The notes: a model not told the origin generated them from the letters alone. 64,000 nucleotides of DNA from Symbiodinium natans (GCA_905221605.1 CAJNDS010002195.1:62001-126000); one strand, 5' to 3'; shown: positions 1-11,815, counted from the stretch's first letter. Translations and numbers: made by a program.

Positions 1-1095
1 GTCCAGACCATCGCTGCATTACTGTTGTGTCATTCAGCCTGACAAACGGTGGGTTTAGTACAAGGTGATTCAGTTCATCGCTTGGGTGCTCCCACAGCGT
101 TGAACCTGGGGCGTTGCTTCCTTGGAGCCTTGGAGCTTCCATCGTTATCATTGTCGAGCGAATGTGGGCAGTCGCACGTATCTGCACTCTGACGTAGTGT
201 CCGCAAGTGCCTGTCCTGCTGTTGCGCGCGCCGCACGGGCGTCATCGGCTAAGGCTGTGCTTCCGTGTTCTCCTCGCGTGGTCTCCGCGCATGCCCAAAC
301 AGCGATCATCAGCGATCCATACACAAATCCACACATTACACACATGCGCTCGGCACCTGCCCTGTTCAAATCCTTCGACCACGGCGGCGCAGGCTTTGCA
401 GCGCCGCTGCCAGGCAACCTCGCAACTTGCGATGTCATGCGACGCGCTGCCAAATGACCGCTAGAGGATCCGTGGCACCCTACACGCGCAACATCACAAA
501 GTACTGTCACGCACGCACATCTCTGATTCGCGCACCTTTGTGGAGTTCAGTGTCAGCAGCAGATTTCCGAAAGTCCTCTTGGGGCTCTGACAAGCAAGTC
601 ACGCAACATGCGAGCATGCGGTCCTCAGCTTGCCCTCTTTGTGCTGCGCAAGGATAGCAGCATGGGCCGCTGACCTCTAGCGATGCTCTCTCTGGCACTT
701 AGGCCGGTCATCCTGCGAGGCTACCAATGACACTATCACATGTGTAAGATATAAGCCCTTGCTAAGACTAGCCAGAAAATGCACAAATATCGACACGAAA
801 CAGCACACATATAGCAAAGTAAAAAGCCCAAATTTATGCCTGGCTTGGCCAAGCCTTTACTTGTCTACGCCTTTCCTAGGCAGGTTGGGTTGCACAAATC
901 CAAACATCCAAAAGTCCAAAAATCCAAAGAATCAAAAAGGCACAACGCCCACTTGCTTTTTTCCGGTGCTGTTTGCGAGGTGTCAGTATTCCTCATTATC
1001 TGACATGTGGGGAGACTTGATCCGATCGACCTTTCGTTGCGGCTCACCACTGCGTCGCCATTCCCAATAAGGGGGCCTTTAGGGTAGGAATCTGT
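1..1095. other. No gene recognised
   Basis: Several overlapping frames are open here on both strands, but none has a recognisable motif or convincing residue composition. I see no splice-bounded exon, repeat or RNA gene. Treated as intergenic. Confidence 0.4.
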
Positions 1096-1776
1096 CTATG
1101 TGTAGGATTCTTGCGTGTGTCTGTGTGTGTCACTGGGGCATTGCGTACTACGGCGTTTTCCAGTCGAAACTACATTGTATTTACTTTGTAAGGGGATTAC
1201 ATCCCTTGACGGCACATAGTACCTGAGACTCTTGCGCGACGAGTCAGCGCTTGCAGAAGCTACATGGTAGTTGCTTTGCAAAGGCACTTCGTGCCTTGAT
1301 GGCAAAGAATGCCGGGTCGGATTGTTGGTCATTCGTCTGTGAGCTATTTGTCCCCCAGTAATACTCGCAACCACTCGTTTGTTTACACATCGCGCCTTCT
1401 CTTCGCTTGGCCGGGCTTTTGCCCGCCCCGGTTCTTTGTGGTCGTTTGCCTCCAAAAGCCCCCCGTCGTAGTAGGCCTTCTGCCAGTCGTCTACGTGCAC
1501 ATACTGGAAGTTGAACGGGTACTGCACGCGCTTGTCGTCTTGCTGTCCCATTGGTGAGTCTGTGTTGTTCTTACCCTTGCTCTGCCTGTCTGCTGCGCGT
1601 TCACGCCGGGGAACCGGGAACTGCACCTGGAATTCCTAAACGAAGGTGCTCATATCAATGCTGTTGTCAACGTATGCCTTTACGATACCACTCGTGAGGC
1701 TTCGCGCCAAAACCAAACGTTCCCCGGTCTTCTTTTCGATTGCGTTCTCGGCCCAGCTGGCGTGAACCCTTTGATG
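1096..1776 (-). pseudogene. Broken reading frame, unknown protein
   Basis: On the minus strand one frame is open from just after a TGA at 1777-1779 down to a stop at 1096, interrupted only by a TAG at 1636-1638. Both sides of the TAG read like protein: 'TGERLVLARSLTSGIVKAY' before it, and a hydrophilic stretch with 'NFQYVHVDDWQKAYYDGG' after it. The C-terminal part contains two related segments (around 'VPLQSNYHV' and 'IPLQSKYNV'), matching a short imperfect direct repeat in the DNA at about 1165-1220 and 1255-1310. I do not recognise the family. The single in-frame stop suggests a decayed gene or mobile-element protein; a short intron across the TAG is possible but I found no convincing splice pair. 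Confidence 0.35.
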
Positions 1777-1779
1777 TCA

Positions 1780-3147
1780 AAACGACTCCGTGTTCGCAAG
1801 GGTACGCCTCTCACTCTATCCCACATACGCAAAGAACCCTAAACCTCAAAAATTTGGGGGGTTCATGAGGGTTTGAGGGTTAACGCTTAGCCTTACATGT
1901 CTCGGGCTAGCTGTGACTTGCCCCAATCAGCCAATCAGGTGAACACCTCAACTAGGTCCAAAGCTGGCGATACCACGTTGTGGCCGCCTCCTCCGTGGAC
2001 CAAACCTCCAGGATTAGGAAAAGCTGCTCTGAAATGAAGAACAGCATTGGGATTGAACTGGCGAATACATGGTCAGAGCTACAGGACCCTCCGTCCAAGC
2101 GCCGAGCCGACAGATTCACTTCGCGAACCGACTGCCAACCCGGATGCACGATCCCTCGCCTGCAGGCTCACAGGACCACCAAACACGAACGCAAACCTAA
2201 GAACCATCGGCTGCCTGCCAGGCTTAGGAAGAACACAAAGCAGGTTGGCCACCTCGGCATGTTTGTGGCTTCAGGGTTTAGGCTTTAGGGCTTCGGGTTT
2301 AGGGGTTTAGGGGTCTGCTGTGAAGAAGGTCCTTCCCTCACTTGTGCCCATGGTGTGACCATGCGTTCGGCCTCACTTGCCACCACAGCAACCCGCACTT
2401 GCGCCCATGATACCCCTCCGCTCCCAATGACTTTCGGCCTTAGGTTTGAGGCCTCGTGGCTTGGAGTGTTGAGAGCTTAGAGCTTTGGGTGTTAAGAACT
2501 TCTGCCTTTTTTGCGTGTATGTAGGGTTCATGTTAAGTCTTGGATTTTTTGTTGCGGTTCAGAGAGCTAGAGGATTTCGGCTGTTGGGCCTCCAGTCCCA
2601 AGACTCTAGGGCTTAGGGTGCATTTTGTTTAGCTTGGGGCCTAGGGTTGCATTCTAGGGCCTATCGGCTGGTGCCGCATCCTCTGGCCAGGTGGCGAAGC
2701 CATCTGCGGGGGGGCGTGCGGCTACCTGCCATCGAATGAAGCACTTTCAACACCTTTCAATCACCAAAGTATGCCACGAACTTGTCACGCTCCGATCCGG
2801 CCTGCATGGCTTCGGTCCGCAGGGCAGCCTTGAAACCTCGGGGAGAAGGGGAAGAAGGGGGAGAGAGCTTTGGCACCAACGAAAGTGCGGTTCCCAGGCT
2901 TCAGACCCGAAAGCTCTTCCATGATTTTGAGGGAAGATCGCACTGTCGCCTGGGCACAGCAACATCATTCGCAGCGCGAATTGCTCGAAGTGACGCTTGC
3001 CTTCCCTCTGAGAGTCACTGCTCTGAGGTCATCATCGTCCGCAGTCGGCAAGTGCCCGACATTGCAGACCTCGAGATTCCAAACCCTACCTGTAGACCCC
3101 AGCGAACAAGAAAGCCCGCTACTCTGTACACTGAAAGTCTCTGTGTA
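1780..3147. other. Intergenic, with degenerate telomere-like tracts
   Basis: Short telomere-like stretches lie at about 1835-1885 (a CCCTAAA-type piece followed by GGGTTTGAGGG-type sequence) and 2276-2320 (TTTAGGG-like). Open frames at 2.7-3.1 kb are weak and unassigned. Confidence 0.4.
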
Positions 3148-3173
3148 GATATATATATATATATATATATATG
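3148..3173. repeat. (AT)n microsatellite
   Basis: An uninterrupted run of alternating A and T of about 25 bases. It is followed by an AT-richer stretch to about 3600 with no coding signal. Confidence 0.9.
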
Positions 3174-3664
3174 CTAGTTTTTCCTGTTTCCTTCTCATGC
3201 GTTGTTAATCATCTAACAAACGGATTTGGAGTCAGCTGCTTTGTATGAATTATTGAGACAGGCCAGCACATTTATTTCGTTTGAATAATGGACTTGACCC
3301 CCAACTCTAAGATTCAAACTAACCAGACAGTTTGAATAACATAGCTGGGGTCAGTCGTACTATTCAACTTCTTCACATTAGTTTAAATTGGGTGAAGCCA
3401 AGATCCAGAGAGTGAACCGGACCGAGAGCTTGTATCCAATCTAAATTTCAGTTGAATATTCAAAAGGGTCCACGAAACTGTGGAATAAAACTAGGGGTCA
3501 AGTCTATGAGTCTATGGACTGAACATTTAAATGCAAATCTACGCAATAGAATTGCGTGTCCATTCTATGTTTTCAATAACTCAGAGTAGTTGAATCAACT
3601 TGAACCTGGCGCAAAACTGAATCAGGGTTAGGAACCGACGGCACCAACACTGCGGGGCTTCTGC

Positions 3665-4020
3665 ATGGTGATCCCGAAGAATCATCGATCATTCGCGCAT
3701 GTGTCTTCTCAAAGAGGCCTGAGGCCCATGCCACGTGGTGGGGACGTGGAGGCGCAGAGAGGCCTTGGCGAGGCACAGGTTCAACGAAGCTCCCAGCTTG
3801 CGGTGGACCGTGCAAGACGGATTTCTGGGGTAAGCTTGCTCAGCCCAAGGCTTTCCGAGCTTTCCAGCATAAGGCAGACCTCGGCTACCCAGGCTGCTGC
3901 CGAGGCAGAGGCGTTGCAGAGGGATTGGTGAGCTTCCGAGCGCAGAACTCCAACCTGCAGGAAGCCGCCCAAATCGTCAATGGGCGCCTCGGCTGCACGA
4001 GGGCTCAACAAAACTAAAGA
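3665..4020 (+). CDS. Coding-like fragment, possible coiled coil
   Basis: On the plus strand an 88-residue frame (3665-3931) ends in an Ala/Glu/Gln-rich stretch ('QAAAEAEALQRDW'). An adjacent frame continues with 'SFRAQNSNLQEAAQIVNGRL', which also reads as helix or coiled coil. The two lie in different frames, so this is either two exons or a frameshifted relic. No domain is recognised. It is one of the few coding-like pieces on the plus strand, which lowers my confidence. Confidence 0.25.
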
Positions 4021-4570
4021 AACCAAAACAACACCGTCAACTGGCACCTCGAAGGCGAAAACTCGAAGCCTCCCTGGCAGCATCCACGTTACCAGCCTGG
4101 CGACAAGACTAGGCACAACAGTCTAGTTTCTCGGAAATTGTCCGATCCTTTCCAAGTCTCTGAAGCACCCGGAATCACAGCCCTGGGAACTGCATCGAAC
4201 ACCGACTGCATCGAACACCGACTGCGAGCAACCCCTCAGCACAAAGACGTACGGTGACGGAGCCGTGCGGTCCACTTCCAGCATCAAACAAACGCCCAAA
4301 TTGCTCGTGAACCCAAAACTGGAAGTTGTCCCGCAGAAGGCTTCAGCCCAAGGCCCCAGGCATCTTCTGTTGCAACCAGGGAAACAGTCTTCGGAAACTC
4401 GTCGTAGATACAACATTACAAAGCGATGGTCTGGCCATTCTGGCCTCTCCAGCGGGCGGCCAAGCAAGCTCCACACCTCGAGCCAGGTGGAGTAGCTACG
4501 ACAGCTGCAAAGCATGAATTTCTACCATGATTGCGATGAAGTGTGCCATGACTCTCTCGACTAGTGCGCT

Positions 4571-4930
<360 letters not shown>

Positions 4931-5596
4931 ATAAATTATTCGCACTACTAGCAATCGTGAAGACAAAATAGCGATAGTACTGGTAATGAAAAAAGCAATA
5001 GAGCCAACCATAGCAGCTAAATATGGTAAGCACTTGAGTCAGCCCCGTGCAGCCATGGCGAGCAAGGACCGGAAGTTGTCGACCAGGAACAGCAACCTCA
5101 TCTGGCTAGCAGCGGTTTGGCCCTTACACCAGTCGAAAGCAGCACAGGGCACAAGGATCCGACCTCAGGGAAGACTCGGGCAAGGCCGTGTTCCCTGAGC
5201 AGTTCAAGCTCAGTTGAAGAAGAATTGTGATAACAATGATGACAGTTTGGAACATAATGATCATGAAAATGAAAATCAGAAAGATCGATTTACACATATT
5301 CCTTGATGTAAACACATACTTAACCACAAAATTATGTAGCAACTGTATGGAACTATACGTATATGTGTGTGTACACACGCAGACAATTAGGGTATATATT
5401 AATTAATGAATTTGAGTAAGTGAAGTTCAGTGTTATTCTTTTTGCGAAGTGGAGCTTGCGTTCGTCTACTCAGCCCTGCAAGTCACTTTCTGCTCCGCAG
5501 TGACATGTCGTCTGGAGGCCTTCTCCCTGCGGACTCTTCTCAACGCTGGCAGCGTCCACCCTGCCAGAAACAAAGTCAAAAGGATGAAACCCCGCC
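4931..5596. other. No gene recognised
   Basis: Partly AT-rich (5210-5420). I see no supported exon, RNA gene or repeat beyond the edges of the flanking arrays. Confidence 0.4.
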
Positions 5597-5882
5597 CTTA
5601 AACCCCTAAAACCCCTAAAACCCCCAAAACCCCCAAAACCCCTGAAGCCTAAAACCCTTAAGCTCCCTAAAGCCCCTAAAGCCCCCAAAACCCTAAAGCC
5701 TCTAAAGCCGCGAAAGCCCCTAAACCATCCTAAAACCCCTAAAACCCCCAAAACCCAGAGAGCCCCTAAAATTTGCCCTAAAGCCCCTAAAACCCCTAAA
5801 ACCCCTCAAAACCCCTAAAGCCCCTAAAGCCCCTAAAGCCCCTAAAGCCCTAAGACCCCCAAAGCCCCTAACACCCCAAAAA
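5597..5882. repeat. Degenerate telomere-like minisatellite (CCCCTAAA-type)
   Basis: About 285 bases of variants of CCCCTAAA, CCCTAAAGC and CCCCAAAA, all in the same orientation. It resembles the dinoflagellate/plant telomere unit CCCTAAA with extra C and A residues, but is too irregular to be a working telomere end. The Gly/Phe-rich frame read on the minus strand is a consequence of the repeat. Confidence 0.85.
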
Positions 5883-6015
5883 CTGGCGGAGGCCCGGCGA
5901 CCCGATCATCTTCGAGGCCTCGCGGCCAAGTCTGCAGCCGCGCGGAGGAGATGGAGAAGCCAGGCCAACCTAGCGGAAGAGCCACCAAAGAGCATGAGCA
6001 GGGATGAATAGGAGA

Positions 6016-6190
6016 CCATATACATATAAACATAATACATACACATATACAGATACACATATACATATGCATATACATATACATATACATACACATTTAC
6101 ATATACAGATACATATACAGATACAGATACAGATACATATACACATACATAAGTATAAGTATACATATACACATATATATATATATGTCA
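6016..6190. repeat. (ACATAT)n-type microsatellite
   Basis: Variants of ACATAT, ACATAC and ACAGAT with a perfect (AT)n end. Long His/Ile- or Tyr/Val-rich frames on either strand are repeat artefacts. Confidence 0.9.
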
Positions 6191-6395
6191 TACTAACTTT
6201 CAGTATATACTATAAGCAAACTCATACTGCATTTGAGCCCAAGGGTGGCCCCGGCTTGATTTGCCCTCCACACAGCTCTCAGGCTCCGACGAGGCAAAGG
6301 CCAGACGCCGGTCTGGCAACGAACGCTCCGGGAACCCACTGCCAGATACTTCATAACCGGGTTCTGGGTTTGGGCTTTAGGGTTTAGTGTGTACT

Positions 6396-6493
6396 GTGGT
6401 GGTGGTGGTGGTGGTGGTGGTGGTGGTGGTGGTGGTGGTGGTGGTGGTGGTGGTGGTGGTGGTGGTGGTGGTGGTGGTGGTGGTGGTGGTGGT
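6396..6493. repeat. (TGG)n microsatellite, about 32 copies
   Basis: Uninterrupted TGG repeat of about 98 bases, immediately after a short TTTAGGG-like stretch (6365-6387). The frame across it reads poly-Val and is not taken as a gene. Confidence 0.95.
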
Positions 6494-7072
6494 TATGGTT
6501 GTGGTTCAGATTGAAAATCATCTGCGTCCCTCAGCCCCCCCGCCTTGCCCCAGCCCGAGCAGCGCAGCAAGAAGTCCTCTGCCGGGAAGTGGACATGGTG
6601 TTTCATACTTTGATACCTGAAAGTCTGCCTGTAATGCTTTGTTCTTCCTATCAGTAGTAGCAGCAAAAATTACAGCAAGAATGATGTTCTCAGCAAAGAT
6701 ACGAAGAACAAACATAACAAAAACACGAATAACTACAATGGCAGATGATTCTTGTTAATCGTGATTACTAGTGCTATAAGGCGACGGCAGGAGAGACAAA
6801 AACCAGACACGCAACTGTCCCAAGTTTGCAGAAAGCCAACCAGCTGCGAAGCTGGCGCCAAACTCCTGGCATTGCCGAGATGAATTGCCGACGCAGAAAC
6901 CCTGAAACACAGGCCTTGGATGTCGGATGAACTGCACACATTGCACACATTGCAACAGACAAAGCCCGTGCAAACCCAATGAAACAGCTTTGGTAGACCC
7001 AAAAGATCCGAGGAGGCAAAGCCCTCCTCGGCTACATCGACAGCAGCGGCCTGCCAGATGTGAAGTTTTCTC
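6494..7072. other. No gene recognised
   Basis: Overlapping Cys-rich frames on the minus strand (6733-7074) show no domain or clean exon boundary. Probably intergenic or 3' flank of the ankyrin gene. Confidence 0.35.
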
Positions 7073-7204
7073 ACCCTAAACCCCTAAACCCTAAACCCCT
7101 AAACCCCTGAACCCCTAAACCCCTAAACCTCTAAACCCCTGAACCCCTAAACCCCTAAACCACTAAACCCCTAAACCCCTAAACCCTAAACCCTCAACCC
7201 CAAA
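7073..7204. repeat. Telomere-like tract, CCCCTAAA orientation
   Basis: About 16 near-tandem units of CCCCTAAA or CCCTAAA with occasional changes, about 170 bases beyond the stop codon of the minus-strand ankyrin gene. Confidence 0.9.
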
Positions 7205-7370
7205 CAGCAGCATATCTCCAAGCTGGTCTCAAGGCATAGCGGTCTCTTTTCTGGCTGCGGTAAACGAAGTTGGGCTGTCGTCAAGATCTCGCTTTCGCGC
7301 CCTCCAACACAATCCAAAGCACCCATTGAGCTGTTATCATCAGCATGGAACATTTGTCATAAGGCGACAG

Positions 7371-7646
7371 TCACTTTGAGCTATCGCTCGACGGCTTGGC
7401 TTTGTGCTTCGCCCTGCCAGCTCCCGCCTGGACCAGCACCCGGACCACCTGGAAGTGACCGGCTTCACAAGCAAGCGTCCAGGGCGTACGGCCGTATGCA
7501 CCCGCGACCTGTGTGTCTGCTCGTGCAGCCACCAAAGCCTTCACGACATCGGCGTGGCCTTGCTCAGCGGCAAGCTGAAGAGGGGTCCGCCCGTAGTTGC
7601 GCTGGCTGGTGACATCCGCTCGCTGATCGATCAGATGAGCCACCAC
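7371..7646 (-). CDS. Ankyrin-repeat protein, exon 3 (C-terminal)
   Basis: Last exon of the ankyrin gene, 276 bases including the TGA at 7371-7373. It completes repeat 6 (from 'VVAHLIDQRADV'), holds repeat 7 ('RTPLQLAAEQGHADVVKAL') and an incomplete repeat 8 ('RTPWTLACEAGHFQVVRVL'), and ends in a short basic, Ser/Lys-rich tail. The acceptor reads ATCAG|GTGGTG and joins exon 2 in phase 0, restoring the repeat exactly (GHLE|VVAHL). Ankyrin repeats mediate protein-protein binding; the partner cannot be told from sequence. Confidence 0.9.
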   Translation of the reverse strand: MVAHLIDQRADVTSQRNYGRTPLQLAAEQGHADVVKALVAARADTQVAGAYGRTPWTLACEAGHFQVVRVLVQAGAGRAKHKAKPSSDSSK

Positions 7647-7802
7647 CTGATCTCAGTTGCGCTCTAGCTACCGTCTTGTCGGGGACTTCGACACTATGCC
7701 GCTACACCATTGCGAACCATTCCAGCAACCATATTGCAACAAGCCCTACAAGATCCTGCAACCAACCCCCCCCCCCCAAGCATCCATGATGCTCGCTCCC
7801 AC
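7647..7802 (-). other. Intron 2 of the ankyrin gene
   Basis: A 156-base GT-AG intron placed by the uninterrupted ankyrin repeat across it. It holds a C/G homopolymer run (about 7768-7778). Both ends carry the same short word (AGGTGG), so the intron is flanked by a small direct repeat. Confidence 0.8.
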
Positions 7803-8464
7803 CTCCAGATGGCCCTGCTCGCATGCCAGTTGCAGGGCCGTCCGGCTATATCTGCTCGTTGAGTTGATATCGGCGCCATTTTGAATGAGAAGGCGCACTG
7901 CATCTAAATACCCTCGTTCGCAGGAAATCTGTAGTGGTGTCCCGCCATGGATGCCTTTCTTGTGTATGTCAGCCCCGGCTCGGGTCAGAAGCTTAATGAC
8001 GTCCAAATGGCAGTGCTCGCAAGCCAGCTGCAAAGGGGTTCTACCACTACTGGCAGTTTGATTAACATCTGCAGCTGCCAAGAGCAAGTTGTAAACGCAT
8101 TTGATGTGCCCACCTGCACATGCCAGCTGAAGAGGGGTTTTCCCACATCTGTTCGTTGCATTGATGTCCGCACCGGCTTCAACGAGAACCGTTAGCACTG
8201 TAGATTGGCCATTTTCACATGCCAGTTGAAGCGGAGTTTTGTCGCACTTGCCTCCATTGATTTCGGCGCGTGCCTGGATTAGAAGCCTCACAAGGTGCGC
8301 GTTCCCATCCTCAGAGGCGAGGTGCAGAGGCTTCATGCGGTTCATGCCAGCATTGCCCGCATTGCCGGCATTGCCATGGCCCACATGGTGCCGCCCTCTC
8401 AGCAGCTCCGCATCCGGCCGCTGACCCTTGATCAGGAGCTCCTCCACCCGGCTGATGTCACCGG
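7803..8464 (-). CDS. Ankyrin-repeat protein, exon 2
   Basis: Main exon of the ankyrin gene. It encodes a linker ('GDISRVEELLIKGQRPD'), a short Gly-Asn-Ala repeat coded by a 9-base DNA repeat (about 8340-8375), then repeats 1-5 and the first half of repeat 6. Each repeat is about 33 residues with the TPLQLAC / GH..VV..LL / GADIN signature. The 5' limit is chosen at ACGACAG|CCGG because it joins exon 1 in frame to give a smooth reading; alternative acceptors lie 13 bases (after ctgacag) and 10 bases upstream. The repeats are well conserved with no stop or frameshift, so the gene looks functional. Confidence 0.85.
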
Positions 8465-9415
8465 CTGTCGTCGCCTGCTGTCAGAAAAAAAACTACACCC
8501 CCACTTCTCCTCGCTCTTCTGAGACTGGGACCAAGCAAGAACCAGTGTTCGGTCCCAGAGACTGCTTGCTGTTGTTTGATCTTGAGGGATATTAGTTCCT
8601 TGGCTGCTCCTGTTTGTTTGGCCTCCAATGTCCAAAGTGCAGTGACGGAATCGCCTGATCGCACTTCATTGCCTTGCTCTCTGGCGTAACCCGTTGGCTG
8701 TCACTTGCTCTGACAGTACTACACGGCGGCAGATGATGAAGGCAGCTAGTTGCCGCACAGTCCTAGACTTTTCAGGGCAGACGTCCGAGCAAGATCTTTA
8801 TCCCTCAACTGGAAGGGCTTGCCAAGACTGATTCAAGAGAAGTTGTTGGCGTGACATGACCGCAGACTGATTGTTGCAACATTCATGTTTGCCCTCGAAA
8901 CGCCACAAAGTTCGGACATTGTGCAGGCAGCGGCTTCCGTACGCTTGGCGCTCTCGAGCTCAATCATGAAGCCACCCCGAACATTCTGGCACCGTTGCCA
9001 GCCGGGAAACCTCCTTGGCCTGCCTGTTAAGGCAACAGTCTTGTACCTGATCTGAAGCGCACGCTGGCATGAACTAGGCTACCCAAGTCACACCTCAAGT
9101 CCCACCATTTTGGTCGCAACTTACCAAAAAAGCACCGTTCCTCGTAACCCGCATGGCAGACAACTTCACCGTCCAGCTCGACAGATCATCAGACAAACGA
9201 ACTCGACCCTCAATCCGGACATCCAGAAGTAAATCAACCCACCGGCAAAGAACCCCAAGTTCGGACAGGAATCTGCCCAAACGATGGCTCCCCAAAGTCC
9301 CAAATCAGTTGAGAACCATGTTGACATGACAAACATTCAATTCCCCGTCTCACTGCAACAAGAAAGTCGCGAAGGAGTGCGTGTGCGAGTCATTATAACA
9401 GAATGGATGAGCGAC

Positions 9416-9734
9416 ATCCGGCCTCTATCAGATCCTGGTCGAAGTCGGCAACAAAGTCCATGAATGGGCATGATTGCACCGCGACGAGGTGATTGGAGCT
9501 GTCCACCTTCTGCCACTCATCGTCGCAGGTTATGGCCACCCCATCGCACAAGACCGTGATCAGGAAAGCAGGATGCCGAAGCTCTTTGGACAAAGCCAGC
9601 TTGAAAGCCCGTAGCTCGGAACATCCCCTCACCTCGAGGGCCGTGCCTGACAGGAGGTAAACCTTGCGCATGGGCCTCCAAGCGTCCGCATCCAAGCCAC
9701 CATGGCCACCATAGCCCGGCGCTGCTTCAGGCAT
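9416..9734 (-). CDS. Ankyrin-repeat protein, exon 1 with ubiquitin-like N-terminus
   Basis: From an ATG at 9734 the frame encodes about 105 residues. After a Gly-rich leader comes 'MRKVYLLSGTALEV', then a region ending 'VDSSNHLVAVQSCPFMDF'. In dinoflagellate ankyrin proteins an N-terminal stretch beginning M-x-K-V-x-L-L-S-G with ubiquitin-like spacing commonly precedes the repeats; that comparison is from general knowledge, not a search. The donor is either GA (exon ends 9419, giving DLIEA-AGDIS) or GT (exon ends 9416, giving DLIEAG-SGDIS); both keep the frame. The intron to exon 2 (8465 to about 9415-9418) is about 950 bases, with no other feature seen. The predicted protein is about 417 residues, probably cytosolic or nuclear because no signal peptide or membrane segment is visible. 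The ORF is open upstream of 9734, so a further 5' exon is possible. Confidence 0.7.
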
Positions 9735-10060
9735 GGCGACGGGTTTGGGAATTACCCTGCAAGCCACACCCTGCGGGAGAAGCAGGCAAGCAGAAAGGGG
9801 ATGCTGTGCAGCGGCACATCACGCAGCTGTGCGCTGAACCCAGCATAGACAAAAGCAGTAGAAGCCACACAAGAAACGGCGCGTTGATTCTACGCCCTTG
9901 CCTGCACCAGCCCGAGCAGCAGCATTGAGGCACCACTCCGGAGAGCACCAGCGAAGGCCTCCACTCACTTGACCCACTTCTGAACCCCAGCCAGATCATA
10001 ATATAAGTATACTACTATAGTAGAAGAGTATACTAAAAAGCTACAATAGCAATACAAGTG

Positions 10061-10558
10061 CTATCCAATCTGCCCCCCACCCTCTCCCTCTTGAGGCCGC
10101 AGCATCAAGGTGGCTGGCTGCCGCTCCCATCTGCATGACACCAGCAGAACAGCAAAACTCTCTGACACTTTGCTCCCCACGTTGCCTCGCTGCTTCTGCT
10201 GACTCTGTGTACAATCTGCCCGCATCCGATATGATGAAGCCTGGCCTCCAACTGCCTGAGAAGAAGCCAGCAGCAAGTCCTTGTGTGTCTCTTCGGAAAG
10301 CTGCTGGTGTCCATGTGAAGTTTCTACATCTGGAAGAAGTCTCGATATGCCAGCCCAAGGCAGCACAGCCGAGGCTGAGGGTGCTTCGCCACCACGCCAG
10401 CCGTACGGAGCGTCGCCATCACCGTGGCCTGCCATCGTCAAACCAAGGAATCCCAACGACCGAGGCGCCCATCGAACTGCAGAAAACTGCAAAGAGATTA
10501 CTGTCCGCAATATTGCAGCTCGGTCTAGACCCATGTCGGTCAAAGCTTTGGCTGACAA
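10061..10558 (-). CDS. Possible exon or small ORF, unknown product
   Basis: A 165-codon open frame on the minus strand with protein-like composition in its first two thirds (for example 'MAGHGDGDAPYGWRGGEA' and 'LSEETHKDLLLASSQAVGG'). A plausible acceptor (tttgtcag) sits at its upstream edge and an internal ATG precedes MAGHGDG. It lies upstream of, and on the same strand as, the ankyrin gene, so it may be an upstream exon of that gene or a separate gene. No domain recognised. Confidence 0.3.
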   Translation of the reverse strand: MSAKALTDMGLDRAAILRTVISLQFSAVRWAPRSLGFLGLTMAGHGDGDAPYGWRGGEAPSASAVLPWAGISRLLPDVETSHGHQQLSEETHKDLLLASSQAVGGQASSYRMRADCTQSQQKQRGNVGSKVSESFAVLLVSCRWERQPATLMLRPQEGEGGGQIG

Positions 10559-11454
10559 AGCAGAGAAGCAGCTCTCAGATTCGACCGTCTAAGCCATCAA
10601 CTCTCACGCCAAAGGCTCTGAGGCAAACACACACATTCCGGCAAAGCCAGACCTTCCCACACCTTGACCAGGCGGCACAGCAAGGTAGGACAACCAAGAA
10701 AACTTCCCGCGCCATGCCTGCGTGCCGCACCAAACCCTGAAGAGCGCAAGCCACCGAAAGCACCTGCATCGCTTCTGGACAGACCCATGCACGAAGCAAT
10801 GTGTAGCAAGGGTCCCGAGACATGACAGGCAGCCCTAAACCCTAAACCCTGATAGTGATAGGGGATTGGCATTGACACCGCTGCACTCAGCCGCTCTCGG
10901 ACCCGCGCCCCAGCAGCCGTTTCCAAGCTTCCTGGTCCAAAACGGCTTGCAAAGACTCAAGGAAGACCTGGAAGAACTCGAAGGGCTACAGGCCCACCAC
11001 TTGCGAATCCAGGATGAAACCAGAATGCAATGAATACCCCTCTAAAGTAGTGAGCCGCCATGGCTAGATTTCGGGCGTAACGATGGCCTGTGAGATGCGG
11101 AGAAGTCCATGGTAAGCAAGCCTCAGAAAGACAGACTGAAGCGTCCATCCATGACTGCCATGGGCATCTTCTGATTTGCTATCAGCGAGAAAGAATTCAA
11201 GTCCGAAGGCAGCATGCCCAAGGAAAGGGGAGGCGCTTAATACCAGGATTCCCTACGAAAACGGTCCCCAAGACAGACCCCGATTTCCAACAACCCCGTT
11301 TGAAATCGCCCAAGACCCCTATAGACCCTGAACATGCGAAACCCCGGCCTGGAAGAGGAGAGACCACGCCACCGCGCCAAGAGCACTGGGCGAGGAGCCC
11401 TGCCCAGCAAATTGGGAGGCGCCCCCATGATTTAAGGGCTATTCCAATTACCAC
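10559..11454. other. No gene recognised
   Basis: Contains a short CCCTAAA tract at about 10833-10850. The remaining open frames are unconvincing. Confidence 0.35.
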
Positions 11455-11815
11455 CAATTACCATGCTTGCTATTGTAATTATTGTTGCTGTTGCTTTTGC
11501 TTATTGTTGTTGGTCTCATTACTGCATATGTGTTGTTGTTACTGTTATTCTTGATATTATCGTTACTCTGTTGTTGCATTTGTGATAATTGCTTTTGCTC
11601 TGATTTGTTGGTACTAGTGTTCCTAGTGCTACGATTGCTACTCTTGCTGCTATTGCGAGTATTGATTTATATGTTTCTTGGTGTATGTATGTACTCTTAT
11701 GACTATGGGTACTGGTGTTGCTATTGATACCTGGGTTGCTCTTGTTTCTCTTGCTTCTCTTGTTACTCTTGTTACTCTTGTCAGTCCTGCGATTCGCAGA
11801 ATATCGTCTGGTAAC
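11455..11815. repeat. Degenerate TTG/TTA/TTC low-complexity tract
   Basis: Pyrimidine-rich, trinucleotide-like sequence (variants of TTGTTACTC, GCTATTGTT). Similar material recurs at about 12520-12600 and 12760-12960. The Leu-rich frames it yields are not accepted as genes. Confidence 0.75.

Noticed and set aside
6387-6620. Poly-Val frame across the TGG repeat
   Set aside because: Artefact of the microsatellite.
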